Positions 5,645-5,790 of a DNA stretch of 5,790 bases are shown here, in pieces. Source of the DNA: Lentisphaerota bacterium (GTDB lineage Bacteria; Verrucomicrobiota; Lentisphaeria; Oligosphaerales; PUNB01); assembly GCA_003552565.1 (NCBI GenBank), contig PUNB01000110.1, forward strand, positions 1 through 5,790. Reading direction: 5' to 3'. Under the pieces are notes generated by a model. It saw nothing but the letters and a program-made list of their open reading frames with translations, searched no databases and had not been told where the DNA came from. The translations under genes and the position numbers were made by a program. Each line of letters opens with the position of its first letter. Position 1 is the first letter of the stretch.

Positions 5645-5790
5645 ACACTTAATCCCACAACTTAGTCGCACACCCTTAGTCTCCACACTTAGTCTAATAC
5701 ACTTAGTCTAATACACTTAGTCTAATACACTTAGTCTTATACACTTAGTCTTATACACTTAGTCTTATACACTTAGTCTTATACACTTAG
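5645..5790. repeat. 14-bp tandem repeat array (right array), related to the left array in inverted orientation
   Basis: Copies start at 5645 (12 bp), 5657 (13 bp), 5670 (15 bp), then a regular 14-bp ladder at 5685, 5699, 5713, 5727, 5741, 5755 and 5769, and a partial copy from 5783 to the window end. The three copies at 5685-5726 are ACACTTAGTCTAAT and the four at 5727-5782 are ACACTTAGTCTTAT. The three copies nearest the genes are irregular and diverged. The reverse complement ATTAGACTAAGTGT shares the core AGAC(G/T)AAGTGT with the left array unit. The array is non-coding and cut by the window edge. Confidence 0.95.

Noticed and set aside
1..5790. Transposon or integrative element bounded by the two arrays.
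   Set aside because: No transposase, integrase, clean terminal inverted repeat or target duplication is visible; the arrays are related only at the level of a short core.

Overview
The window looks like a bacterial chromosomal segment of about 52% GC (estimated by eye). It has six protein-coding loci, all on the + strand, between two tandem-repeat arrays. The N-terminally extended form of the glutamate-synthase-like flavoprotein, the fused arsenosugar-type glycosyltransferase and the short GTCGCT-type intergenic repeats all suggest an anaerobic deltaproteobacterium of the Desulfuromonadales/Desulfobacterota type. That assignment is an inference from gene style and no marker gene confirms it. 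The sequence begins and ends inside repeats, as a contig broken at repeats would.

Layout: 1-156, a G-rich 13-bp tandem array (unit AGTGTAGAGACGA). 157-324, a leader with an imperfect hairpin and a 14-bp duplication. 325-1821, an intact iron-sulfur flavoprotein of the GltA/NfnL/SudA group. 1822-1958, a spacer with a perfect 7-bp inverted repeat. 1959-2806, the broken remains of an NDH-2/SelD-N-terminus-like FAD oxidoreductase. 2659-3006, a YkgJ-type cysteine-cluster protein that starts inside those remains. 2999-4288, a fused TIGR04282+TIGR04283 glycosyltransferase, overlapping the previous gene by 8 nt. 4289-4382, a spacer ending in a short AATTTTGAA repeat. 4383-4817, a severely shortened relic of a PQQ-dependent (YliI-type) sugar dehydrogenase. 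4848-5573, a metallophosphoesterase. 5574-5644, a spacer with another 14-nt duplication. 5645-5790, a second tandem array (unit ACACTTAGTCTWAT).

The stretch from 1959 to 5573 reads like one directional accessory cluster: oxidoreductase, YkgJ, glycosyltransferase, sugar dehydrogenase, phosphoesterase. It appears to be eroding by deletion. Two of its genes have lost large internal blocks, and one of those has also lost its 5' end. The glycosyltransferase, YkgJ and phosphoesterase genes still look translatable. The TIGR04282/TIGR04283 pair is associated with arsenosugar biosynthesis loci, but ArsM and ArsS are not in the window, so that pathway cannot be asserted here.

The most unusual structure is the pair of terminal arrays. 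The right array, read on the opposite strand, shares the core AGAC(G/T)AAGTGT with the left array, so the gene block is bracketed by related repeats in inverted orientation. I found no tRNA, rRNA, CRISPR array, transposase or convincing intrinsic terminator.
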